Of a DNA stretch of 64,000 nt, positions 15,698-24,987 are shown one piece after another. Numbering within the stretch: position 1 is the first letter of the stretch; every line of letters starts with the position of its first letter. The notes beneath the pieces were generated by a model, which saw only the letters and a program-made list of their open reading frames with translations, did no database searches and was not told the origin of the DNA. The stretch comes from Candidatus Acidiferrum typicum (GTDB lineage: Bacteria; Acidobacteriota; Terriglobia; Acidiferrales; UBA7541): contig JAOAPV010000122.1 in NCBI GenBank assembly GCA_025463055.1, forward strand, positions 56,724 through 120,723. Reading direction: 5' to 3'. The position numbers were made by a program, and so were the translations under genes.

Positions 15698-18600
15698 ATG
15701 GCCCTCCCTCTTAGATCCTTGCGTTCCGTATTGTGTCTTAGGTTAGTTCTAGTTCTGGAGCTTTGCCTTGTCGCCACGTTTATTTCGAGCGTGGCATGGA
15801 GTAAGGAAGGACCTCAGACGCAAGTCGCAGCGACGGTGAGAAATCTCCCCATCAGCTTTGAGCCAAATAAGGGTCAGGGCGCATCTCCGGTACGGTTCAT
15901 TACAAATACAGGAAATCTGAAGATGTATTTACGGCCAAAAGGTATCGATTTAGTGCTGGCCGGTCCAAAAAACACGGCGTCGTTGGCCTTAAATTTTGGT
16001 GGGAGTGACCCAAACGCAAATTTTGTCGCTTCGGACGAGCAGGAAGGCTACAGCAATTACATTCTAGGAGTCGATCCATCCCGATGGCTTACTCACGTGC
16101 CGCATTTCGGTCGCGTCACGTATCAAGCCATTTATCCTGGCGTCGATGCGGCTTTTTACGGGAACGGCCTGCGCCTGGAGCATGATTTTATCGTGGGACC
16201 TGGTGCGGATTACCGGCTGATCCGTATACATGTAGACGGCCCAACCAACATCCATCTCCAGCATGACGGCAGTCTTAGGCTCCTGTTTCCAGACGGCGAA
16301 CTCACTTTTGAGACGCCGCAGGTCTATCAAATCTCGATGAACTCGAAAATTATGAGAAAGGGCCATTTTGCTTTGCTGGGAAAGAAAGAGTTTGGATTTG
16401 TGGTGGAAGACTACGACAAATCCAGACCGCTGATCATCGATCCAGTTCTCAGCTATTCCACCTATTTGGCTGACGTCTCAGTCGTGATGGCTGGCGTTGC
16501 AACGGATGCTACAGGGGATACGTTTTCGACAGGACTGGTGTTCTCGCCGAATTTCCCGGTCACCCCTGGCGCTTACCAGACGACGTGCAAATCCTGCACC
16601 GCGTCAATTCAGCAGCCTGACGTGTTTATCAGCAAAATCAACGCGAGTGGGACAGCGTTGGTCTATTCGACATTTCTTGGCGGCAGCGACTACGACCAGC
16701 CGTACGGAATCGCGGTGGATGCCACGGGAAACGCTGTGGTAGTTGGTCGCACACAATCTACGGACTTCCCCACTCAGAATCCCATTGCTGTTGGCACCTC
16801 TGGAAATGGAACGTCTTACGGTTTCATCAGTTCGTTATCCTTTGATGGCTCTGCCCTGAATTACTCGAGCGTCCTTGGGGGTGGCGCCCAGCCCTTCCAG
16901 TCGTCATTTACCACTGTTGGCGGCGTCGCGCTGGATTCCAATGGGAACGCATACATCGCTGGCACGACCGACTCCCCGGTTTTTCCGACAACGCCCGGGG
17001 CCCTCAACATGACGACTCCGGCATACCCGAAAAATGTCGTATTTGTGAGCAAATTCCTAACTACTGGGAACTTAGGTTACAGCGCATTGCTTGGCGATGC
17101 ATCACCCCAGAACGGTGGTGGGGGACCAGTTGGTGTGTTTGGAATCGGGGTGGACGCAACGGGCAGCGCGTATATCACTGGCTCAAGCGGCACGCTTTGG
17201 CCCACCACCAGCGGCTCATTTCAGACTTCGATTCCGGGGAGTACGCCGTATGCTGCGCCGTTCGTCACCAAGCTTTCCCAAACCGGTTCGAGCCTGGCTT
17301 ATTCGACGTTTCTGGGGGACGGCGGCTACTCGACTGCGATTACGATGAAGCCCGCCACGGGCGAGGCTTTCGTTACGGGAGTGTATGCAGGAAACTCCTC
17401 AGGAAACCATTTCCCGACCACTTCGAATTCTTACCAGCCGAGCATCGGCAATGCCTGTTGTGCTTCCTTCTTTACGGAATTCAGCGCTGATGGCTCTCAC
17501 CTGCTCTATTCCAGCTATTTTTTAGGCGATCTCACGAGCTCTTCGTTTACAACCACTACAGGCATTGCACTCGACGGGGCCAACAATATTTGGTTGTCCG
17601 GATCGACCACAAGCTCGCAGTTTCCCCTGAAGTACCCGTTGCAATCCCTCCCGGCTACGCAAAGTGGCAACCCCTCTACGACCGCTTTCCTTTCTCGATT
17701 CGACCCGACCGGCGCGAGCTTAACCTTCTCCTCATATTTTGGAGGGGTCGTCCAGGGCGGAATGATTGCTGGAGTGGCGATTGATCCGAATAACCACGCA
17801 CACATCGCCGGGACCACAGGCGACGGTCTCTTTACCACTTCCCACGCTTATCGCTCTTCCGTGAGTCCACCTCCGCAATTTGTTCAATACACGTTTGGCT
17901 ATGCTGCCGTGATCGACGCTAACACTGCGGCGCCGTCGCTATGTTTCAATCCGCAAGCCCTCTTCGCCGGAAATGTTCGCGTCGCTGCTTCGCAAACGCA
18001 GACGTTGACGCTCACGAACTGCGGAAATGCTCCCTTAACTATTAGTTCCGTGCAGTCTTCGAATCCATTGTTTACCATACCGGCGGCCTCGAACGGCTGC
18101 CTACAAAGTGTAGCCGCCAATGCATCCTGCACGGTTGCAGTTGCCTTCAGTCCTACCGCCGTTGGGCAGGTTTCTGGAACACTTACGATCACATCCAATG
18201 CTCCGGTATCGACAGCGTCCATTGCGATCCAGGGCGCAGGCGCAGCACCGCAAATCAGCCTGCAGACAAATAGCGTAACATTCGATCCCCAGTTTATCGG
18301 CCAAACCAGCCCGCAACAATTCGTACTGATCTCAAATACTGGCGGAGTGCCGTTAACGATCAATCTTGCCCAGACCACAATTAGCGCCGGATTTGGATAC
18401 ACCCAATCTGGCTGCGACCAACCGCTTGGCGCTTGCGCATTGTTGCTGACCTTTACACCCCAGGCCGCTGGTTTGTCGACCGGCACATTGCAGATCGCCT
18501 CGGACGATCCCAATAATCCGGTCGTTTCCGTGAATCTTTCCGGGACAGGCTATAGTTCCTACCCAGTGCCGTCGCTTACGTTCTTATCTTCGCCGACGAT

Positions 18601-20974
18601 GCAGATGGGCAGCACGCAATTGTCATTGCAGGTCTATGGCAGTAATTTTTTTCCCGCTTCTGTGGTAAAGGTCGGCGGCGTCGCGCAACCCACGACTTAC
18701 CAAAGCTCAACGGTCCTAACGGCCACGTTGGATCCGGTGCTTGTCGCAACGATCGGCGAACTCCAGGTTTCGGTGTTTACGCCAAATCCGGGCGGCGGTC
18801 AGACTACTCCGTTGATCCTTACCGTTTATCAGTCAATACCGATCGCCGCCAGAGCTATGGTATACGACCCTTTCGGGCAGCTTTTGTATGCCTCGATCGA
18901 AGCGGCAGCCACCAACAATCCAAACACGATCGCGGTGATCGACCCGGTGGCGGGAAAAGTAAGCCGATACATTGCGGTGGGTAACGATCCAAGACGTCTG
19001 GCAGTTTCCGATGATGGAGCGTATCTGTATGTAGCCCTAGACGGCGACCACGCCATCCAACGCATCAATTTAAGCACTTACGCAATAGAAAAGACTTTTC
19101 CTTTGCCAGTGGATTCTTCGTTCGGCTTACTCACTGTCGCCGACATGAAGGTGGTTCCCGGTTCTCCGCAATCAGTTGTTGCGGCATTGTTCCGGGTGGC
19201 GAGTCCGGCAGAAGACGGCATTGCACTCTATAATGCCGGAGGGCTTGTTAATTGGCTCGGAAATAACTTTGCCGACGGTTACGTGACCGTGGATAACTTC
19301 GCGTTTGCTGCCAACCCACCGGTGATCTATTCCTATCCGTTGACTATGGGAAACGCGCCCGGATCGTTTGGCACGTTTGGAGTGTTCACGATCGCAAGTG
19401 CAGGAATACATGTGCAGACGCTAGGTTCGCTTGGCGGCGCAGAGGGTGTGATCGCGTCAGACGGCAAACTGTTATACACAAACTGGGGCCAGGTGTGGAA
19501 TCCACCGACTACGCTGGTGGGAACATACAGTCCCGCGTTGTCATTCGCCACCGTGCCGAGCGTTCTGCCGGACAATTCGCTAGGGCGGACTTTCTTTCTG
19601 AATACGTTTTCGCAATACAATCGATACCAGGCCACATCCGTGGATGCATACGACCAGAACACTTTGGCGTTCACAGGAACCGTACCTTTCTTGTCCACGT
19701 CCGTGTATGGTCCGGACGCCGTAGCCTTGAACCGCTGGGGAACCGACGGTTTCGCGTTCGTGGTCGGCGATTTTGTGCCGGTTACAGGCAGTGGCCAGGT
19801 CATCATGTTCAGAAGCAGCATCGCCCACGCGCGCTTCGCCACTAATCCCGTCCCAAGTATTTCTGCGCTGAGCGTTTCGAGCGTCACCGCGGGTGGACCG
19901 GCGTTTGTACTCGGCGTGCAGGGTTCGGGCTTCGTTCCTGGCTCGGTGCTACAGTGGAATGGCAACCCACGCGCAACAAATTTCGTGAGCACAACCCAGC
20001 TCAATGCGAACATCCCGGCGTCCGACATCGCCCAATCCGGCACCGCGCAGATTACCGTGGTCAATTCCGCGCCCGGAGGGGGGACTTCGTCATCACTGAC
20101 GCTCACCATAAATCCGGCTCCCCCTGTGGCAACTTTCCAGCCTGCTACACTGATTTTTGCCTCCCAAACTGTGGGAACCCAAAGCGCTGCGCAAACTGTA
20201 ACACTGCAGAATACAGGTGGATCGGCATTGGCGATCAGCAGCATTCAAAGTTCAGGGGACTTCGCCGAAACCAACAACTGCCCGACCTCCCTTGCTGCAC
20301 TCGCTAGCTGCACAGTGTCGGTCACCTTCACTCCCAGCGCGACCGGAACGAGGCAAGCGACGCTCAATGTTGCGGACAACTCTGCGAACAGTCCTCAGAT
20401 CGTGGCGCTCTCGGGCATCGGCACAACCCCGAGCTTTAGCTTTGGAACGGGGGGCTCAAATTCAAGCACAGCGACAGTGACGGCCGGACAAACCGCGACC
20501 TATTCGCTTTCGATTGTCTCTGCTTCCGGTTCAAGCGGGGTTGTCACGTTGACTTGCACGCAAGTGCCTGTAAATGCGACCTGTACCCCAAATCCTGCCT
20601 CTCTCAGCCTGAGCAGCGGAGGCACTGCGAATTTCACTGTGAGCGTGAGCACGGGCGGCTCACAGTCAGCATCCCTCTTCAGAAGTCTCTCGGTTTCGAC
20701 AGCCGCATTCGGACTTGTGTGGCTTTTGTGGGGGCCACTCTCTCCAGAGAGAAATAAAGGCCTATTTGTGCGTGGCAGAGTGCGCATCGGACTGTTCGCG
20801 CTTGTCATTCTATCGAGCACACTCGCGGCCATTGGCTGCGGTGGTGGAGGCGGATCCATTGCCGCCCCTCCAAGCGCTCCCGCGGTAACTCTACGAGGTA
20901 CTTACACGATACAGATCGTCGCAACACAAGGAGCCACCACTCACAGTCAACCGATCACATTGATCGTGCAGTGA
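15698..20974 (+). CDS. Giant exported protein: SBBP propeller repeats, choice-of-anchor-D and IPT/TIG domains, second propeller
   Basis: The 1758-residue product begins with a signal peptide (cleaved near residue 36), then an acidobacterial-type domain FEPNKGQGASPVRF. SBBP-type beta-propeller repeats follow (about 250-730; repeated patterns such as YSTFLGGSDYDQPYGIAVDATGNAVVVG). Two choice-of-anchor-D immunoglobulin-like domains come next (about 760-960), an IPT/TIG domain (about 965-1045), and a second propeller with YVTN-like repeats (about 1050-1380). Another IPT and choice-of-anchor-D pair follows, then an Ig-like module. Near the end are a hydrophobic segment and LAAIGCGGGGGS, and then a final short beta domain. 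It is a surface or secreted adhesin-like protein. It stands alone, with a 226-bp unremarkable gap upstream. Confidence 0.85.
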   Translation: MALPLRSLRSVLCLRLVLVLELCLVATFISSVAWSKEGPQTQVAATVRNLPISFEPNKGQGASPVRFITNTGNLKMYLRPKGIDLVLAGPKNTASLALNFGGSDPNANFVASDEQEGYSNYILGVDPSRWLTHVPHFGRVTYQAIYPGVDAAFYGNGLRLEHDFIVGPGADYRLIRIHVDGPTNIHLQHDGSLRLLFPDGELTFETPQVYQISMNSKIMRKGHFALLGKKEFGFVVEDYDKSRPLIIDPVLSYSTYLADVSVVMAGVATDATGDTFSTGLVFSPNFPVTPGAYQTTCKSCTASIQQPDVFISKINASGTALVYSTFLGGSDYDQPYGIAVDATGNAVVVGRTQSTDFPTQNPIAVGTSGNGTSYGFISSLSFDGSALNYSSVLGGGAQPFQSSFTTVGGVALDSNGNAYIAGTTDSPVFPTTPGALNMTTPAYPKNVVFVSKFLTTGNLGYSALLGDASPQNGGGGPVGVFGIGVDATGSAYITGSSGTLWPTTSGSFQTSIPGSTPYAAPFVTKLSQTGSSLAYSTFLGDGGYSTAITMKPATGEAFVTGVYAGNSSGNHFPTTSNSYQPSIGNACCASFFTEFSADGSHLLYSSYFLGDLTSSSFTTTTGIALDGANNIWLSGSTTSSQFPLKYPLQSLPATQSGNPSTTAFLSRFDPTGASLTFSSYFGGVVQGGMIAGVAIDPNNHAHIAGTTGDGLFTTSHAYRSSVSPPPQFVQYTFGYAAVIDANTAAPSLCFNPQALFAGNVRVAASQTQTLTLTNCGNAPLTISSVQSSNPLFTIPAASNGCLQSVAANASCTVAVAFSPTAVGQVSGTLTITSNAPVSTASIAIQGAGAAPQISLQTNSVTFDPQFIGQTSPQQFVLISNTGGVPLTINLAQTTISAGFGYTQSGCDQPLGACALLLTFTPQAAGLSTGTLQIASDDPNNPVVSVNLSGTGYSSYPVPSLTFLSSPTMQMGSTQLSLQVYGSNFFPASVVKVGGVAQPTTYQSSTVLTATLDPVLVATIGELQVSVFTPNPGGGQTTPLILTVYQSIPIAARAMVYDPFGQLLYASIEAAATNNPNTIAVIDPVAGKVSRYIAVGNDPRRLAVSDDGAYLYVALDGDHAIQRINLSTYAIEKTFPLPVDSSFGLLTVADMKVVPGSPQSVVAALFRVASPAEDGIALYNAGGLVNWLGNNFADGYVTVDNFAFAANPPVIYSYPLTMGNAPGSFGTFGVFTIASAGIHVQTLGSLGGAEGVIASDGKLLYTNWGQVWNPPTTLVGTYSPALSFATVPSVLPDNSLGRTFFLNTFSQYNRYQATSVDAYDQNTLAFTGTVPFLSTSVYGPDAVALNRWGTDGFAFVVGDFVPVTGSGQVIMFRSSIAHARFATNPVPSISALSVSSVTAGGPAFVLGVQGSGFVPGSVLQWNGNPRATNFVSTTQLNANIPASDIAQSGTAQITVVNSAPGGGTSSSLTLTINPAPPVATFQPATLIFASQTVGTQSAAQTVTLQNTGGSALAISSIQSSGDFAETNNCPTSLAALASCTVSVTFTPSATGTRQATLNVADNSANSPQIVALSGIGTTPSFSFGTGGSNSSTATVTAGQTATYSLSIVSASGSSGVVTLTCTQVPVNATCTPNPASLSLSSGGTANFTVSVSTGGSQSASLFRSLSVSTAAFGLVWLLWGPLSPERNKGLFVRGRVRIGLFALVILSSTLAAIGCGGGGGSIAAPPSAPAVTLRGTYTIQIVATQGATTHSQPITLIVQ

Positions 20975-21009
20975 TCTGGCGAGGAGCGCTTTCTCGGGCC
21001 AGGATGCAC

Positions 21010-21831
21010 TCAGTTGATTGTTGAGGGGCCGGCGCGTTCTGCATGCTCTGGTTGTGGCGCAGGAGCAACTTCCGTCCTGTCTCGGGCGTATCTGGTGGGC
21101 GCGGCTGTCATTGAGTTGGCATGGTTATCGAGTGGTTGCGCGGTCCAGATTGCATATTCCGAATCACCGGCTGCGTATTGAAGTTGTGGTCGCGAATCGA
21201 AGCACTGTCGCCGGTGCACTGGATTTACGTAGACCACGTAGCATTTTGCGGTTGCTGATTCCAGGAGATGATCGAGGACGGGATTTAGAACTGTGGATCC
21301 GAAAGGGTTGTAGAGATAGACCACCAAGTTGCCGGGCGGAAAAGAGAATTGCATTGCATCTTGGGAGAGTACAGTGGCCTGCACACCGACTTGAGCGCAA
21401 TTTTTTTGGGCGACAGCTGCGAGTTCTGATGCAAATTCGACGCCGACAATCTGCGAAAAGCCAAATTCCTTGGCAAGCAGCAGTGCGCGGCCTTTGCCGC
21501 AACCTAGATCAATAAAAGTAAAGTCACTAAAATTCTCGGCTAAGTTGGCCATCGCCTGACGAAAAATTGCAGGACTCACGCCTTCATAGCGGATGGCGTC
21601 TTGCAGGTTGTCAGAGCGAATCTTTAGATGCCATAAACCTACAGGGCCTTTGGTGTCGACGCCCAACGTTTTATCGAACTGGGCATCTCGCTGATGGATT
21701 TCGCGCAACCAGCCCAGGTGATAAGCGAGACGACGTGCGACGCCTCCGAAGCCGTCATCAAGAAATCTGGCGGTGACATTGCGTAGCCGTTTCTTTGTAC
21801 GTTGAGCCAGATAACCCATTTTTCCGGTCAT
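21010..21831 (-). CDS. Class I SAM-dependent methyltransferase
   Basis: Of 273 residues, about 90-220 form the Rossmann methyltransferase core: motif I FIDLGCGKGRALL, an acidic residue at the end of strand 2 (VGVEFASEL), QDAMQF, and VVYLYNPFG at motif IV. The N-terminal 90 residues are basic (RTKKRLRNV) and the C-terminal 40 are disordered-looking. GGAGATG upstream supports the start at 21831. The substrate is not predictable. The next gene upstream on the same strand is a TPR protein, 136 bp away. Confidence 0.78.
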   Translation of the reverse strand: MTGKMGYLAQRTKKRLRNVTARFLDDGFGGVARRLAYHLGWLREIHQRDAQFDKTLGVDTKGPVGLWHLKIRSDNLQDAIRYEGVSPAIFRQAMANLAENFSDFTFIDLGCGKGRALLLAKEFGFSQIVGVEFASELAAVAQKNCAQVGVQATVLSQDAMQFSFPPGNLVVYLYNPFGSTVLNPVLDHLLESATAKCYVVYVNPVHRRQCFDSRPQLQYAAGDSEYAIWTAQPLDNHANSMTAAPTRYARDRTEVAPAPQPEHAERAGPSTIN

Positions 21832-21967
21832 GGCATCTCCGGTGAAACGATTGGAGTCCTTTCAAAACTAGCGCTCCAGCCTGAAGAGGAGATGCTTGGG
21901 CTCAGGATAACGACTGCAAGGGAGCTGCTCGACCCTTGTAGATGCAGGTTTGCTGTGTGGTCCTACC

Positions 21968-22825
21968 TCAGTGGAACGAGGGTCGCGTGACGTCGGCTGG
22001 ACAGCCTGCGGGCGAGGGCCGCTGGCTGAGTTGCGCGATCCAACATTCTGCTTTCTGCTTGTTGTCGGGATCTGTGGGGGCTCTCAAATAGTGGCGCAAT
22101 TCCGCGATTACCTGATCGGTTTGACCTCTTGTGAAGTAAATTTGCGCGAGGACTAGACTGGCGTTCGGGAATGCGCTCTCACTTTGGCGTAGCATCTCGA
22201 TGGCTTCCGGCGTGACACGGCGCTGCGCGATCAGAGCGCGGCCGAGCACGTAGCTTGATGCGGGAGCCTGCGGATCGAGATCCAGAGCTTGGCGCGCTTC
22301 TGTTTCCGCTTCCTGGGATCGATTCAGCAATAGCAGCGCGAGAGAAATATCCTGGTGCGTTTGGGCGAGGCGGGGATCGAGCGAGAGCGCAGCTTCGTGC
22401 TCTGCTAGAGCTTTTTCGTATTCGCCGAACTGAATGAAGCGGAGACCGAGCGCGTTGTGGGCCTGGATGAAATCAGGATAAATCTGCAAAGCTTTCTGGA
22501 GGTGCTCGGTGGACGTGCGCAGATCGCCGGACTGAAATGCTTTTTCGGACCGCTGGAGCTCTTTGATGGCTTTGGAGGGAATACGGAGCTGGCTGATAGG
22601 AACGAGGTGGTCAGCGTGCGGCGGAGGCGTGGTTTTGGATGTGGCTGGGAAGGTCGCTTCGAGACGCAGGCGAAGGTCTTCCCAAGGGTCGGACACAGCA
22701 ACACCAGGAATTCCGCCGTTTGTTGGGCTCTGGTCTCCGATAGGACGGCGACGCGGGGAGCTTTGGGCACGGATGCTTGACGCAAAGGCGACAAGTACAA
22801 AGAAAACGACGATGATGCGTTTCAT
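21968..22825 (-). CDS. Exported tetratricopeptide repeat protein
   Basis: The 285-residue protein has a signal peptide (MKRIIVVFFVLVAFASSIRAQ) and then a Pro-rich linker. TPR units cover about 85-260 (for example AFQSGDLRTSTEHLQKALQI, FGEYEKALAEHEAALSLDP, EAETEARQALDLDP). It is probably periplasmic and acts as a protein-binding scaffold. No catalytic domain is seen. Confidence 0.75.
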   Translation of the reverse strand: MKRIIVVFFVLVAFASSIRAQSSPRRRPIGDQSPTNGGIPGVAVSDPWEDLRLRLEATFPATSKTTPPPHADHLVPISQLRIPSKAIKELQRSEKAFQSGDLRTSTEHLQKALQIYPDFIQAHNALGLRFIQFGEYEKALAEHEAALSLDPRLAQTHQDISLALLLLNRSQEAETEARQALDLDPQAPASSYVLGRALIAQRRVTPEAIEMLRQSESAFPNASLVLAQIYFTRGQTDQVIAELRHYLRAPTDPDNKQKAECWIAQLSQRPSPAGCPADVTRPSFH

Positions 22826-23309
22826 GTAGGTACCCTGACGGTGAGCTTTGATTGAAAGTTAGTTCACCGCTACGATCTCTGAAGCGCATCGACGGCGGCA
22901 TTTTTTCGTTGCCGTTCCGTACGCTTCAAAGGGAAGGACGGGAAAAGTTGCTAATTTGTTTGGCAGGTTGCGAGTAATTGCGTGTAAATCTAGGCTACAT
23001 TTGGCATTAACATCAAAAAGTTCTCAACAGAGGAGACTGGGAAATCCGGCGAATCGAAATTTAACCCTCGTCAAGCCCGCACGTTCCCGAGTCGAGAGCG
23101 CCCTCTCCAAACTCTTTGCAATGCAGGATGAGCGGTGGCACAACCGACTAGCGGCCAAATTGACGGTTGCGTGGGCGTTGCGGAATGGGGGAAACTTGTG
23201 CTCTGCGGGTGCCCCAACTTTGCGGCGTTTTAGCAAAAGTCGGTTTCTTGCTCCCCGGCCTTGCGTTGAGCCCCTCTAGTCAGATGGATTACAGCAGAGG
23301 GATACGGCA
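22826..23309. other. 484-bp intergenic region between divergent genes
   Basis: Both flanking genes point away, so it should carry two promoters. A loose match TTGCGA-17-TAGGCT is seen near 22970-22998 on the plus strand but is not convincing. I see no RNA structure or credible open frame; a 107-codon frame at 22956 has no ribosome binding site and unnatural composition. Confidence 0.4.
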
Positions 23310-24545
23310 ATGGCCAGACAGAAGGATACAGTGATGACGCAGCAGATCGGCGAATTTGCTCCTCCTAATCGGCTCATGCTCACTCCGGGACCTTCGTCAA
23401 TGGACCCGCGTGTTTATCGCGCGTTGGCCGCGCCCCTGGTTGGTCACCTCGATCCGTGGTTCAAGGGCTGCATGGACGATACGCAAGTCTTGATGCGGCA
23501 AATCTTTCAAACGGAAAACCGGTTGACGATGCCGCTTTCCGCATCGGGCTCGGGCGGGATTGAAGCTTCCGTAGTGAACACGTTGGAGGAGGGCGACGAA
23601 GCTATCGTCTGCGTCAACGGAGTTTTTTCCGAACGCATGGCGGTGATTGCCTCGCACACGCCGGCGAAAGTCACCAAGGTGGAAGCATCGTACGGGAAGC
23701 CGGTGGATGCGGAAGATGTGCGGCGTGCGGGCAAGGGCAAGAAAATCAAGATCGTGGGACTTGCGCAGGGCGAAACTTCTTCGGGCGTGCTGACGCAGAT
23801 TGCTGATTTTCGCAAGGTGGCCGATGAGCTGGGCGCTTTGCTGGTGGTCGACGCCGTTGCTTCGCTTGCGGCGGTTCCGCTGCATGTGGACCGCGAACGC
23901 GTGGACATTTGTTTCAGCGGAACGCAAAAGGCGATCAGCGCGCCGCCAGGCATGTCGCCGATTACCGTAAGCCCGCGTGCGGAGGAAGTTTTTCGCACTC
24001 GCAAGACGAAAGTGCAGAGCTGGTATTTCGATCTTACTACCGCAATGAATTATTGGGGCAAGGAGCGGCTGTATCACCACACGCCGCCGGTGTCGCTGAT
24101 TTACGCCCTACGCGAGGCTATGCGCATTGTGATGGAAGAGGGTTTGGAAGCGCGTTGGGAGCGGCATCGCGTGAACCAGTTGGCCCTGATCGCGGGCATC
24201 GAAGCGATGGGGCTGGAGCTGCTGGTGAAGAAGCCGGCGGACCGCTTGCCGACTGTGACCGCGGTGATGATCCCCGATGGTATCGACGACACGAAAGTGC
24301 GCAATCAACTGCTCGATGAATTCAACATCGAGATTGCCGGCGGGCTTGGACCGCTGAAGGCAAAGATTTGGCGGGTGGGATTGATGGGCCACTGCAGCCA
24401 AAAGGCGTATGTGCTACTGTTTCTCGCCGCGATGGAGAAAGTGCTAATCGACCAAGGGTTACGCGTGCCTTCGGGCGCGGGTGTCGGCGCGGCGGTGCAG
24501 AGTTATACGCACGCACACACTGAAGCAGCGGTCGTCAGCCGTTAA
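23310..24545 (+). CDS. Class V aminotransferase (alanine-glyoxylate / serine-pyruvate aminotransferase family)
   Basis: The 411-residue PLP enzyme starts at 23310 with GAGGGA upstream. It shows the family start LMLTPGPSSMDPRVYRAL, the phosphate-binding SASGSGGIEA, VVDAVASLAAVPLHVD (cofactor-ring Asp), and the Schiff-base Lys in FSGTQKAISAPPG. The C-terminal domain ends with AKIWRVGLMGHCSQ, typical for this family. The likely reaction is transamination between glyoxylate or pyruvate and alanine or serine in the cytoplasm. It probably forms an operon with the small gene 16 nt downstream. Confidence 0.88.
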   Translation: MARQKDTVMTQQIGEFAPPNRLMLTPGPSSMDPRVYRALAAPLVGHLDPWFKGCMDDTQVLMRQIFQTENRLTMPLSASGSGGIEASVVNTLEEGDEAIVCVNGVFSERMAVIASHTPAKVTKVEASYGKPVDAEDVRRAGKGKKIKIVGLAQGETSSGVLTQIADFRKVADELGALLVVDAVASLAAVPLHVDRERVDICFSGTQKAISAPPGMSPITVSPRAEEVFRTRKTKVQSWYFDLTTAMNYWGKERLYHHTPPVSLIYALREAMRIVMEEGLEARWERHRVNQLALIAGIEAMGLELLVKKPADRLPTVTAVMIPDGIDDTKVRNQLLDEFNIEIAGGLGPLKAKIWRVGLMGHCSQKAYVLLFLAAMEKVLIDQGLRVPSGAGVGAAVQSYTHAHTEAAVVSR

Positions 24546-24561
24546 CGGAAAAGGAGGATTC

Positions 24562-24936
24562 GTGAGTTCGGTTCCAGTCCTGGCCAACACCGGAGCGATG
24601 AGCACGTTTGTGGGCGCTTTTGAGGTGACTTCCAAGTTGACCGGCAATGTGTTTCAGTGCCGGTTTTCGCACATGTGGAATGGGATTGCCACGCGCCACG
24701 CGGATACGATTGACACGAAATTTTTTGTGGATGGCAAGGCGGTCGTTTTAGGTTTGTCGCACAAGGCTTTCGTGAAATTCCGCGAGCGTACGGGACGCGA
24801 CTTGAGCGATCGCGAGGCAAGTTTCATTGCCGCGGAATTCCTTCGCGAAAGGTTAGAAGAAGAAGACGAGCGGCAGCTCTATGATGTGTACGAACCCGAC
24901 GTGCTGCGGCTGATCGAGCAGATCGGGATTAAGTAG
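24562..24936 (+). CDS. Small protein of unknown function, downstream of the aminotransferase
   Basis: The GTG at 24562 is preceded by a perfect AAGGAGG at 5-nt spacing, giving 124 residues; an ATG at 24598 is the alternative. The product is soluble, with FVDGKAVVLGLSHKAFVKF and a charged helical C-terminus (AEFLRERLEEEDERQLYDVY). No family is recognised. Spacing of only 16 nt to the aminotransferase implies co-transcription. Confidence 0.68.
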   Translation: MSSVPVLANTGAMSTFVGAFEVTSKLTGNVFQCRFSHMWNGIATRHADTIDTKFFVDGKAVVLGLSHKAFVKFRERTGRDLSDREASFIAAEFLRERLEEEDERQLYDVYEPDVLRLIEQIGIK

Positions 24937-24987
24937 TTTTGGAAGAAAGAGCGGAGCCGAAATTCGCCGTGCCACTAGGAGTGAGAT

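Noticed and set aside
22956..23279. 107-codon plus-strand frame in the 484-bp divergent region
   Set aside because: No ribosome binding site; Arg/Ser/Leu-rich composition looks like chance read-through of GC-rich DNA.
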